This document shows, piece by piece, positions 46,569 to 57,129 of a stretch of DNA of 64,000 bases (positions are counted from its first letter, which is position 1; every line of letters begins with the position of its first letter). The stretch is from Avena insularis. Its lineage: Eukaryota; Streptophyta; Magnoliopsida; Poales; Poaceae. The stretch spans positions 466,954,740-467,018,739 of the forward strand of contig CM042686.1 in assembly GCA_023614405.1 (NCBI GenBank), in the 5' to 3' direction. The notes under the pieces are model-generated. The model worked only from the letters and a program-made list of their open reading frames with translations. It did not search any database and was not told the origin of the DNA. The position numbers were made by a program, and so were the translations under genes.

Positions 46569-48250
46569 GTGGGGCAGGAGGCACTCCGATATCTACACCG
46601 GGCGAGGCCCGAGCACTTCGCGGGATTCAGCGACAATGTAGCCATCAGGCGTGTTCTCTTCCCCGGAAATGTTCTGATAGTACCCTCGGATGAATTTTGG
46701 ATCTCGGTGAAGATAAACCACACTCGTTGCTCCATCGTCCCTATTGGGGACATCCACATCTTCATCGACGAGACTAGCTCGAGATCAATATCCCAGGAAG
46801 TCGGACACATGTCAAGACCCGCACGGAGCACCTCTGGGCTGGACACGATCATGGAAGAACAATATGAGATGGATCTCTCTTTAGAGTTTGTCGACTTAGA
46901 TCTCAACAATTCAAGGCCCACCCAAACCGCCCTTGTGCAGGATTTAACGGTGGAAGACTAGAGCAGATCCGCTTGGCTCACCCAAGTGTTAGAGAAGTAG
47001 AGGTCACACTTCGTGGCTACGATAAGTTACTATGATCTGTTGTGCTGTGTCTAGATGTCGAGAGAAACCCCGCATGAGTTCCTAACCAGATGGCTTAGGT
47101 TGAAAAATTCCGTTGTGGGAATCTCTGATGACTGGGCCATGCCTCACTTCATAGAAGGACTTGAATGGGGCTCACTCCTCTGGAATTCACTAAGGTGGCA
47201 GGAGGATGTCAGATTGCTAACTCTCAACCAAGTGATCGCAACTATTAATAGTGATGCCGAGGTAGACACAGTTGCTCCAGGATCCTGCTCTGGCGCTGCC
47301 GAGAAAAGCAAGTTCATTGGTTACGTTGCTTCAGAATGAGAATCTACCTCCGAAACAGCTGGCCATAACTTGGACACAGTCCTGGACACACTCTATGCTA
47401 GCATCAGTGATATGGACTGTGGGAGTTAGCCACCCAACTCGGAGGAAATCGATGTTGCCATGAGGGAGATCGAGGAGGAGATGGAATGTGAGGAACGCAA
47501 TGAACAAGCAATGGCTACCCAGAAAGTGTGGGTGACCATCATAGAAGAAAACCAAGGTGCCGGAGCAGCTCTGCTAGCAGTGGACAACGTTGGAAGAGTA
47601 GCAGCCATAGGTAAGAACTCTATAGATCCTACAGATCCAGCAAGGGACATGCCTCCTCTGGCTATCCCCTAGTAGCTAGTGCAGGAACCGTCGACCGGAC
47701 CAAGTACTGCCAATCAAGAAAATCCTCCTCCACCACCATCAACCTCGGTGGTGGACAACGTCTTTGTTACTTCGGCCAACAAAGTGATATACATTGAAAC
47801 CCTCATAGAGCCAGTGACCGTGGATCATATCCGGAACATTGTCCAGCTAGATGAGAAGCACCAAGAAATCCTAGCGGAATCCAAGTGCGTCGCGGAGCAA
47901 AGCGCTCAGCTCAACAAGGACCTCGCCAAGGCACAGGAATCCATCAAGGCGGCAAGAGGAATGGAAGCAGAGTACAAAAGTTGTTGGCATAGTAGAAGAA
48001 AGCACGAGCTCTCGCTCATGTCGTCTGAGACCTCGACATTAGGCAAAACTAACGATGGGGAAAGAAGAAGGCGAAGAAACCTAAGTCTACTCCCTACATT
48101 GACAAAGAGGAAAAGCAGGTCATGCCAACCCCCGCCCTGAATATGGTCATCACCAAGAACCTGCTGGAGCAGGATAGATCACCCGTCACGGTTGACCAGG
48201 TCTATGATCTAGTCGCCAAGGCTTTCAAACAACGGGATAAGACCACCTCA
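46569..48250 (+). pseudogene. Element E Gag
   Basis: The codon matching the Gag ATG of elements C and D is GTG at 46569, so the start is lost. The N-terminal block (GQEALRYLHRARPEHFAG) matches element C. Further on comes a capsid-like segment (TPHEFLTRWLRLKNSVVG, FIEGLEWGSLLWNSL), then a coiled part (AQLNKDLAKAQESIKAARG). Stops occur near 46960, 46998, 47053 and 48252. This is the first capsid-like domain of the two-domain Gag; the second would lie beyond the CACTA insertion. Confidence 0.72.
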
Positions 48251-48465
48251 TAGAGGTTCGAAACCGATCCTGAATTTTGCTAGTCTAGTGCTCGCAACAA
48301 CCGTAGGGCAGGATCTCTAACTCAGCAAATCAGATACCTACCTCAAGACGCCAGATCACGCACATGCTCCATAGAGCGAAGGCCGAGGGACATGCGGAGT
48401 CAGGATGATTCTATCCCCATATACTCCGGCAATGGAGCCAAAGCACACCCCCGCTACTCGCTGAT

Positions 48466-48640
48466 CACTACAATAGATCCTAGAATTGGTGACGAATTGC
48501 CTGGTGACAAAATTCAGAACCGTCACCGAAAGTAACCATAGGTGACGGATTAGTTTTGGGCGTCACGGCAAACCGTCGCTGATTATCCGCATGACGGATT
48601 TTAGATCGTCGTAGATTAAGCCGTCACTGATTGTTCGTGG
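48466..48640 (+). repeat. CACTA terminal and subterminal repeats
   Basis: After the terminus, the motif GGTGACGG or its complement CCGTCAC recurs at about 48490, 48501, 48523, 48541, 48562, 48593 and 48622 in both orientations. Such short subterminal repeats bind the second CACTA protein in En/Spm. Confidence 0.8.
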
Positions 48641-48905
48641 GACCAACGAGTTAGCAATTGTGTTAAAAACGATAAAAGGGCAAAGATGGGTTTCGAACCG
48701 AGGACCTAGTACAAAGTCAAACGTTTAGTTATCGCTAGGCTACCGCTCGGTTTTTGAATTGTTTGATTGGCCTACCATTTTGTAAACTCTATGTGCAGTA
48801 CGTGGCATGTACAAACACGGATCGTTATAGTTAGGACTTGTGCGATCTTCCAAACAGTTTTCTTCTCTGTTCTTGTGAACGAGCACCGTCAAGGGTATAC
48901 CTTGT
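48641..48905. other. CACTA 5' untranslated region up to element D
   Basis: Apart from the tRNA-like motif I see no gene or repeat here. It continues at 61244 after element D. Confidence 0.6.
48688..48752 (-). other. tRNA-like (SINE-head-like) motif in the CACTA 5' region
   Basis: On the minus strand there is a B-box-like GGTTCGAAACC (48699-48689) and, about 35 nt upstream, an A-box-like GTAGCCTAGCGATAAC. The spacing fits an RNA polymerase III internal promoter. I cannot fold a convincing anticodon arm, so it is a relic or a chance match and not a functional tRNA gene. Confidence 0.35.
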
Positions 48906-48910
48906 CTAGG
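48906..48910. repeat. Element D target-site duplication, left copy
   Basis: CTAGG precedes the 5' LTR and matches CCAGG at 61239-61243 in four of five bases. Confidence 0.8.
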
Positions 48911-49539
48911 TGTCAGGGGGGTGATCCTCGGGTACCCCATCCGGATAAGCAAGAGACGATCGGATCTGGCGACATAGCCGGACCAATCGAGGAGACAGAC
49001 GACGTGCGATCGTACGTGCACGCTCAGACGATGACAAGACGGGCAACCACCCGCCCATACCAAGACTTTGCGTGGGTGACGCCGAACAGTGTCTCAGGCC
49101 GACGACGGCTCGCACGGCGCCCACTGCCACGACAGCCATACCGCTCATACTCCGATAAGACAAGCCATACTAGATATCAGATGACTAGTCGGCTGGGACC
49201 CACTGGGGCCCGCCATGGATTAGCCAGTGAGACCTTTGCCTCTCTGCCTATATAAGGAGAGGCAAGGCCTCAGTAGAAAGGGTTGGTCTCAGTGCATTTA
49301 AGGCAGTAGCTAGAGAACACAGCTCAAGGAGCACTTGTAGTTCATATATTCCTCATAGTCAGATCAGGCAGGAGTAGGAGCTTTACCTCATCACGAGGGC
49401 TCCGAACCTGGGTACTTCCTGCATCCAGCTACGCTTGCTTGTACCAAATCTCGCCTGCGGACGCCGTCAATAGCTTCCCTGCTAGTCCCCACACCTCTAT
49501 CTAACCTCCTTAGGTACTATCGTTCCCAATACAACGACA
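48911..49539 (+). repeat. Element D 5' LTR
   Basis: This 629-bp LTR begins TGTCAGGGGGGTGATCC and ends CAACGACA. It is about 93 bp shorter than the 3' LTR because a block corresponding to about 60575-60665 is missing. Confidence 0.95.
49249..49255 (+). promoter_or_regulatory. TATA box of the element D 5' LTR
   Basis: CTATATAAGGAG is present in the same position in both element D LTRs and in the element A LTR. Confidence 0.65.
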
Positions 49540-49558
49540 GTTGGCGCCCACCATGGGG
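49540..49558 (+). other. Element D primer-binding site
   Basis: GTTGGCGCCCACCATGGGG directly follows the LTR; the Gag ATG at 49553 lies within it, as in element C. Confidence 0.85.
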
Positions 49559-51567
49559 CAGATGGCTTCGACTGGAGTCACGTTCCGCACGGGACCCCGC
49601 ACTTCCGGTGAGAGCGTGGCCTCCGGCTTGGTGCTCACGCTTGGCAAGTTCGACTGCATCATCGACAACACCTCCTGCTTCGCCGGAACTTCCTTCCCAG
49701 CGAATGGCACCGTCCTGCTATTCGGCGATCTCCCCATCTACGTCACCATCGTCCCGGAGCGTTTCCCTAGGGAAATCGTCTCTGTCATGGAGCTTCCGCG
49801 CTCCGACGGCAGCACCTCCACCGCACCCCGTGACGTGGAGGTCATGATGGCCAGATCCAGCTCACATCCCCGCCAACCGCAGGAGCGAGGCGCGGACGAG
49901 GTCAGAACTTCCGCTCCCCGTACCTCAGAACCCGGTGGAGGATGCCATTGATCGGCTCCTGATGCCGGTTAACCTCGGGGATAACCCAGAGGAAGCGGAG
50001 GCCAACTTCACCATGGAGAGACAGATCCTCCTCCAGGAGGCCATGGAGCTGGCAGCAGCCCGCAAGCAACTTGAGATCACTTTCGCAGTACGATCACAGA
50101 CACGGCCTCACTCCGGCTATCATGAGCCGAGCGGCCAGGCACGGGCCGGGCGGTGAGTTGGGCGGTAGGATGGAAAAGGACGGAGAACCGGATCCCACGC
50201 CTCCCCTCACACGGCCCACCCACAAGACGCCCATCAAGAACTCACATGCGCGAGCCGCAGCAGAGGAGCTACCCAGCCTGGAGGGCGAGGCGCGAGCCCG
50301 CCAGCACGCTCGTGTGCAGGAGCTCCTCCGTGTCGCGGACGAGCAGGCTAATGCCAACCGGCAGATGCAGGAAGACCTTAGCTACTCCAGAGGGAGCAAG
50401 CTACCTGCCAACAGCAGAGGCGCGCCGCGCGACACCCAGCAGGCATCCTCCCCTCAGCCGCCCAAGGCCCACAGCAGGCGTCGCAGCTCGGGCAACAGGG
50501 GCCAGCCGCGCCAGGAGCAGACGGTGAACAGCAACCCGCCACCTCCCCCACCGCAAGCCGGAGCGCCCAGACCAGCCGGTTCCCGTATCTCGGGCCGGGT
50601 GGGAGCGCCCAACCCGGATTTTCCGGATGCCCGTGACCGCATCGAGCTCCTTGCTCAAGCACGCGTCACGGAGGAGGAAGATTCGACCGGCCCGGTTTGC
50701 TTCGGACCCCGCATCCGGAACGAGCCGTTTCCGGATAAATTCTCCCTGCCCAGGGACACCCCCAAGTACGACAGCCGCATGAAGCCGGAAGACTGGTTGA
50801 CCGACTACGCTACGGCAGTCGGTATCTCCCACGGGAATAAGCGCACAGCCGTGCGCTATGTCCCTCTCATGCTAGCTGGGTCGGCAAGGACATGGCTCAA
50901 TAGCCTTGCGCCCAACAGCATCAACGCCTGGCCTGACTTCGAGAAGGTGTTTGTCCGCAACTTCAACGACACGTACAAACGTCTAGGGTGCCCACGCGAC
51001 CTGGCCCTGTGCGTCCAGGGCGACCGTGAGACCGACCGCGAGTACCTCGCCAAGTGGACGGAGCTGTGCAATACTTGCGAGGGCATCCTGGAGAGCCAAG
51101 CCATCGGCTTCTTCATCGAAGGTTGCCGAGAGGGCACCATGCTTCGCCACCGGCTACTATGTGACGAGCCGAAAACCATGGCGGAGCTCATGACGGTTGC
51201 GGACCAGTACGCCATGGCGGATGCCGCCATGAAGAAGCCCCTCCGAGTAAACGCGGATGGACGTCCGACTCCCATGGAGCCGACTCGCGACCGTCCGAGC
51301 AATCCGGCTGGTGAAGCCAGATCCTCCAGATGCCACGGCAATGACAATCGGTTCCATGGGGAACGCCAGGACGGACAACAGAAGCCTCGCTACCACGCAC
51401 GGCAGGTCAATGCTGTGGAGGGTGCGCCTGACGCACCGGCTAATGAGGCAAGAAGGCAGAAGCCTCGGCTCACCTTCGACCAGATGATTGACGGCCCGTG
51501 CAAGTGGCATAGCGGTCCCTTCAAACCAGCTACGCACACCACCCGAAACTGCAGCTGGACCCGCTAG
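49553..51567 (+). pseudogene. Element D Gag
   Basis: Gag starts at ATG 49553 (MGQMASTGVTFRTG). Frameshifts near 49930 and 50140 divide it into three frames. The middle is a long coiled and Arg/Pro-rich segment. The capsid-type domain spans about 50700-51230 (RYVPLMLAGSARTWLNSLAP, REYLAKWTELCNTCEGI, FIEGCREGTMLRHRL). The tail has a C-X2-H-X8-H-X4-C motif at 51499-51552 and ends at a TAG at 51565. Only one capsid domain is present, unlike element C. Confidence 0.85.
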
Positions 51568-52511
51568 CTAAAGGACCAGGGCAACCAGCCTCGTCTCCCG
51601 CCTCCCCCACCGGGTGGACCTCCACCACCATCTAGGGGAGCCGGTAATGATGGTAACAGCGGCAACGGCAGCAACAACAACAACGGCTACCCCCAGCCGC
51701 ATGCCGCCTACCACATCTTCGAGACGGAGCAGCACGATAAGCACAGCCGCAGGCGACGCTCCAAGGAGGTCAACGCCATCGTCTCTCCGGTCCCCCAGTA
51801 CCTGAACTGGTCGGAAACCCCCATCACCTAGAGCCGGGCGGATCAGCCTGAGCATCTGCCGACTCCCGAGGGCTACGCCATGGTGCTCGACCCCCTCATC
51901 GTCTCCAACGCGCGCACCTGCCGATTCTCGTGCGTCCTCATCGACGGAGGCAGCAGCCTCAACCTCCTCTACCAGTCCTTGCTAGAGAAGCTGGGCATTC
52001 GCGAAAGCGACCTGCGCCCGACTACCACGACGTTCCACGGCGTCTTTGCCAGCCAGGTGCCCCGCTGGGGAAAATCTAGCTGGACGTCATCTTCGGGACC
52101 GAGGAGAACTTCCGCCGCGAACCAATCTGGTTTGAGGTGGTAAATCTGACGAGCTCCTACCGTGCTCTCCTCGGGCGCCCCGCCCTCGCCAAGTTCATGG
52201 CCATCCCCCACTACGTGTACCTCAAGACGAAGATGCCGGGGCCCCACGGCGTGATCACCGTCGCCGGCTGCTTCAGGCGATCGATGTAGTGCGCCTCAGC
52301 CGGTTCCAAACTGGTAGAGGCCCTCATCATAGCCGAAGAAAAACGCGCGATCATGCGCAATGTGGCCATGGCCCAGCAGGACATTCCGGCTAGCAGCAAA
52401 CCGGCTGGAGAAGGAGCTTTCCAGCCGGCAAAGGAGACGAAGAGGATCCTGCTCGACCCCTCCGATCCGACTAAGTTCGTCACCATTGGTGCCGGCTTGG
52501 ATAGCAAATAG
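51568..52511 (+). pseudogene. Element D aspartic protease
   Basis: After a Gly/Asn/Pro-rich linker the protease follows, with active site CVLIDGGSSLNLLY (Asp-Gly-Gly where Asp-Ser-Gly or Asp-Thr-Gly is usual) and the later motif YRALLGRPALAKFM. TAG stops occur at 51829, 52077, 52287 and 52509, and the frame shifts near 52060. At 51829 element C has Trp at the same place (PITW). Confidence 0.82.
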
Positions 52512-53908
52512 GAAGGCGCGCTCGTCGACTTCCTCCGTGAGAATCGGGACATCTTCGCATGGTCCCCCAAGGACATGCCAGGTGTGCCGAGGGAGTTCAC
52601 CGAGCACTCACTTCATGTGCGTCCGGATGCCAAGCCGGTCAAGCAACCTCTGCGCCAGTTCACAGAGGAGAAGAGAAAGATAATCGGTGACGAGATCACC
52701 CGGCTCCTTGCAGCCGGGTTCATCATGGAAGTGTACCACCCGGACTGGTTGGCGAACCCAGTCTTGGTGTTGAAGAAGAACAAGACCTGGCGCATGTGTA
52801 TCGACTACACCAGCCTGAACAAGGCGTGCCCGAAAGACCCCTTCGCCTTGCCCCGTATCAATCAAGTCATCGATTCCACGGTCGGCTGTGATTTGTTGTC
52901 TTTTCTAGATTGTTATTCCGGGTACAATCAGATCCGGCTAAACCCGGCTGATCAGATTAAGACATCATTTATCACCCCCTACAGGGCTTTCTGCCATGTA
53001 ACCATGCCCTTCGGCCGAAAGAACGCAGGCGCCACCTATCAGCGATGTATGCAGAAATGCTTGCACTAGCAGATAGGCCGAAACATGCATGTTTACATGG
53101 ATGATGTGGTCATCAAGACCAAGGAAAAGCGCACCCTCCTCGAGGATCTGGGAGAAACATTTGGCAACCTCCGCCAGTACCAGATGAAGCTGAACCCAGA
53201 GAAGTGCGTCTTTGGAGTACCATCCGGTCAGCTACTCGGTTTCCTTGTATCACAACGAGGTATCGAGGCGAATCCGGAGCAGATCGCGACCATCGAGAGG
53301 ATGCAGCCGCCCAAGAACCTGCTTGGAGTCCAGAAGTTCACTGGATGCCTGGCTTCCCTCAGTCGTTTGTCACCACCGGGGAGAAGGCACTCCCGTTATA
53401 CCAGCTGATGAAGAAGACGGACAAGTTCTCCTGGACTTCGCAAGCTGACACCGCGTTTCACGACCTCAAGCGCATGCTATCCACATCACCGGTTCTAGCC
53501 ACGCCGGCTAGCTAGGAGCCGATGCTGCTCTATATAGCAGCCACCAGCTGGGTCGTCTGCGTCGTCCTGGTGGTGGAGCGCCCCGAGGAAGGCAAGGCTC
53601 AGCCGGTTCAGAGACCCGTCTACTACCTCAGCGAGGTTCTCTCCCTCTCCAAGCAGAACTACGCCCACTACCAAAAGATGTGCTATGGTGTGTACCTGGC
53701 ATGCAAGAAGCTCAAGCACTACTTCTAGGAGCACCCGATCAAGGTCGTGTGCACCGCACCCCTTTTGGAAATCATCGGCAACAAGGACGCCACCAGCCGA
53801 GTCGCCAAGTGGGCCATCGAGCTCGCCGCTTACTCCATCCAGTACGAGCCCCGGCTCACGATCAAGTCACAGGCATTGGCAGACTTCCTCGTCGACTGGG
53901 CCGAGACC
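52512..53908 (+). pseudogene. Element D reverse transcriptase and first RNase H
   Basis: Motifs are EYHPDWLANPVLVLKKNK-like (VYHPDWLANPVLVLKK), MCIDYTSLNKACPKD, FLDCYSGYNQI, MPFGRKNAGATY and the catalytic YMDD at 53094-53105. TAG stops lie at 53067, 53513 and 53726, and the frame shifts near 53340. RNase H includes YYLSEVLSLSKQNYAHYQK. At 53726 the intact sibling in element C reads YFQEHP, so the TAG replaces a Gln codon. Confidence 0.9.
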
Positions 53909-54540
53909 TAGTATCTCCCACCGGTTCCGGATTCGGACCACTGGCGGATGCACTTCGATGGGTCAAAGATGCTCGGGGTCTTGGGAGCCGGCATCGTGCT
54001 CACCTCGCCCAAAGGAGACCGGCCGGAGTATGTGCTGCAGATCCACTTCAAGACCTCCAACAACGTAGCCGAATACGAGGCACTGGCGCACGGGCTCCGG
54101 CTGGCCAAGGAGATCGGTGTCAACCGGATCCTGTGCTTCGGTGATTCGGACTTGGTGGTGCAACAGGTATCCGGGGAATGGGACGCCAGAGATGCAAACA
54201 TGGCTCTCTACCGGTTCCACATCCATAAGCTCAGGGCCTCCTTCGACGGATGCGAATTTCACCACGTCCCCCGCACCAACAACGAGGCAGGCCATCCCAC
54301 CAGGGGTCTCCTTGGAGCATCTGCGCAAGCCATCCATCAACCCGTCACCGGATTCAGACTCCATCGTCTGGGCGGGACGCGTTCCGGCTAGCGGAACAGC
54401 AGAAACAGAGCCGGCAGAACCACCAAAGAAGAAAACCCGCACCAATTCCGGCCAGGCAGTGCCCTCCGGCTCGCAAGACCCGGGGGCTGCCGGCTCGCCT
54501 AATGGCTCGGGGGCTACCGTCCCGGGTACTCCACCCGGAT
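53909..54540 (+). pseudogene. Element D second RNase H and linker
   Basis: The domain opens at a TAG (53909) where element A has Gln in WAEVQY. It shows MHFDGSK, VAEYEALAHGLRLAK, CFGDSDLVVQQV and the EFHHVPR segment. A deletion/frameshift near 54290 removes the ENEAADxLxKLGS part that supplies the last catalytic Asp in element A. A Pro/Ser-rich linker follows. Confidence 0.85.
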
Positions 54541-55860
54541 GACCCCCCGACATCCGTCAGCCGGAGGACAGGAGCATCCTCGTCATCCGGGAAGTGCCAT
54601 CCTGGGCACAGCCCTTCATGAACTACATCGCCAACGGAGAACTCCCGGACGACGAGGTAGAGGCCAGGCAAATCCGGCGCCGCGCGCATACATACACCAT
54701 CATAAACGGCGAGCTGTACAAGCACAGTGTATCTGGTATCTTCCAAAGATGTGTTGATGTGGACACGGGCTACCGGCTACTCAAGGATATCCACCAGGGT
54801 GAGTGCGGGCACCATGCTTCGTCAAGGGCGATAGTCGCCAAGGCATTCCGCCATGGTTTCTATTGGCCCACCGCCCTCGAGGATGCCGAGCAGCTGGTCC
54901 GCGCATGCAATGGGTGCCAGCGCTTCGGGCAGCTCAGGCACATGCCAACCTCGGTACTCAAGACCATACCGATCACCTGGCCCTTCGCAGTTTGGGGCCT
55001 CGACATGGTCGGTCCCTTCAAGCGAGCCCGTGCGGGAATGACCCACCTACTGGTAGCGGTGGACAAGTTCACAAAGTGGATCGAGGCCAAGCCTATCTAG
55101 AAGCTAGATGGAGTGACGGTTGTTACTTTCTTCACCGACATCATCAACCGCTTCGGCTACCCCAACAGCATCATCACCGACAACTGCACGAACTTCACCA
55201 AGGGGTCCTTTGCCCGGTTCTGCAGCAACAAGGGCATCCGACTGGACCTCGCCTCTGTTGCACACCTGTAGTCCAACGGGCAAGTCGAACAAGCAAACGG
55301 CTTGGTGCTAGCCGGCATCAAGCCATGTCTCATCGAGCCGTTGGAGCGGTCACCCGGATGTTGGATCGAAGAACTTCTGGCGGTGCTGTGGAGCCTCCGC
55401 ACCACACCAAATAGGTCAACCGGATACACGCCATTCTTCCTGGTCTATGGATCGGAAGCTGTCCTCTCCGCCGACATCGAGTTCGACTCCCCTCGCAAGC
55501 TCCTGTATGACGAAAAAGCCAACAAGGAGGCGCGGGAGGACGGGGTGGACCTCCTGGAGGAGGCCCGCGAGTTGGCCCTGTCCAGATCTTCCCTGTACCA
55601 GCAGCGACTACGTCGCTACCATTCAAGCCGGATTCGCCCAGTCGCATTCCGCGAGGCGACCTGGTTCTCCGGCTGGTGCAAGACACGAAGGGCATGCACA
55701 AGCTATCACCACCACAGGAGGGCCCTTCATCATCAAGGCGCCTAACGACTCCTATTACCTCATCGATGCACAGCAGCCGCGCAAGAACAAGATGGACAAA
55801 TCGGATGAGGAGACCGAGCATCCTTGGAACGCGGCCCTGCTGTGCCCGTTTTACACCTAG
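54541..55860 (+). pseudogene. Element D integrase
   Basis: The frame from about 54594 carries the zinc site (HQGECGHH and CNGC), the catalytic Asp in GLDMVGP, the Asp in ITDNC (Gly replaced by Cys next to it) and the Glu in NGQVEQ, so D, D and E are kept. TAG stops interrupt at 55098 and 55269; at the second one element C reads HPQSNG, a Gln. The frame shifts near 55665 and the family ending WNAALLCPFYT reaches its natural TAG at 55858-55860. Confidence 0.88.
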
Positions 55861-57129
55861 TCGCCAGGCAGTGTATGTATCCCGAAAACCCCATGAATGA
55901 AAATGCGGACCCCCACGAGAATCTCGAGGGCTCCTTCTAGAAATGTGTGTGCACCTGTTTTCCGGTTCAAATTTTCCGGCTCCGGCAGCCCCTACCCGGG
56001 GGCTCGCCGGCTGGCCCGGCCCGTTAAGTCAACAAACCGGCTGAGTAGTGTGCGACGATGTCAGAGGCCCACTCTTCGTCTCAGCTACAGACCGCAACCC
56101 GGCTGTCCAGCTAGCAAGAGCAAAAGCCCGAGGCATCCCACACGAAAAACGGGGAGGAGACGCGACAGATCAGGCGTCCCGTCCCTGCAACTAGCTCGAA
56201 CCAATCCAGCTGCTAAGCCGCTAGTACCGTGCGTGATGTACTGTCAGCTCCCTTTGATTCCGGCTACAGACCGCAACCCGGCTGCCCGGCAAGGACGCAG
56301 CGAAAACAGCAGAGCACACGGGAAGGTGACTAAGCGTCTAGAAAGGAGCAAGCCAGTTTTCGAAAAAACAAGCCGATATAGGCTACGATTTGACAGACTA
56401 ACCTATTAACCTGTGAAGATGTATGTGTATGCATATGTGCATTCTTGTCCGACTACCTCGAGTCAGAATTCAGGAGAAGGAAAGAAGATTCGAAGTCCTT
56501 GCCTTCATCAAGCGCTTCGAATCTCGGCTACACCCAGGTGTGCTCATGGCATATAGTGGAATATTGTAGTTCCTGACCGGCTAAGGGCGTTTAGCCGGCC
56601 ATTCGGAGCCCAGGTGTGGGCAAGGGCGGGAGCAAGAAAAGACAAGAAAGATTTGAAGCACCTAGCTATGACAGCTACTCCAAATCTCGGGGGCTACACC
56701 TAGTGGGTGCGCTCGCGCACCCCCACTGGAATGTTAGTTCCCCCGGCTGAAGGCGTTCAGCCGACGAAAGCGGCCGACTGGGACGAGGCCAATCGAATAA
56801 AGTTAGAAGACTTGGGAGAAATAAGAAAGATTTGAAGCACCTGGCTGCGCCAACTCCCGAATCTGGGAAGCTACACCCGCAGTGCTTAGCGCCCCCACTG
56901 GAGGTGTAGGTCGCCCGGCTAAAGGTGTGTAGCCGGACGAAGCTAGCCGGGCAGAATACGCAAAAGGAAAGCTCAACGCACAAGGGAGATTCAAGAATTT
57001 CAACAATAACAAACAAAAGAGAGACGAAGCTCCCATAAGTTACCCGGCGTCAAAGACAGTCGGTACAAGCAGACAAGGTTCATGAACATATAACACAAGA
57101 CAAATACACCCGGCATCTCGGGGCAATAA
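55861..57129. repeat. Element D 3' noncoding region with diverged ~170-bp repeats
   Basis: ctacagaccgcaacccggctg occurs at 56085 and 56264 (179 bp apart) within longer similar blocks. A second set of about three units with gatttgaagcacct and ctacaccc follows, with the common ctac at 56528, 56694 and 56871. The array lies between pol and the antisense gene and is analogous in place to the 59-bp array of element A. No gene is visible. Confidence 0.65.

Larger units (their letters stand above)
45706..48465 (+). mobile_element. Element E: Tat-lineage retrotransposon of the element C family, 5' part
   Basis: It has the 5' LTR, primer site and gag of the same family as C but lies in the opposite orientation. 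It is cut by the CACTA transposon at 48466; the remainder would lie to the right of the CACTA, outside the window. Confidence 0.88.

Noticed and set aside
48688..48752. Functional tRNA gene
   Set aside because: A- and B-box-like motifs exist but I could not form a sound acceptor or anticodon stem.
50071..50662. Overlapping minus-strand ORFs opposite element D gag
   Set aside because: They are GC-rich shadows of the Arg/Pro-rich Gag segment; the antisense gene of this element is at 60008-57130.
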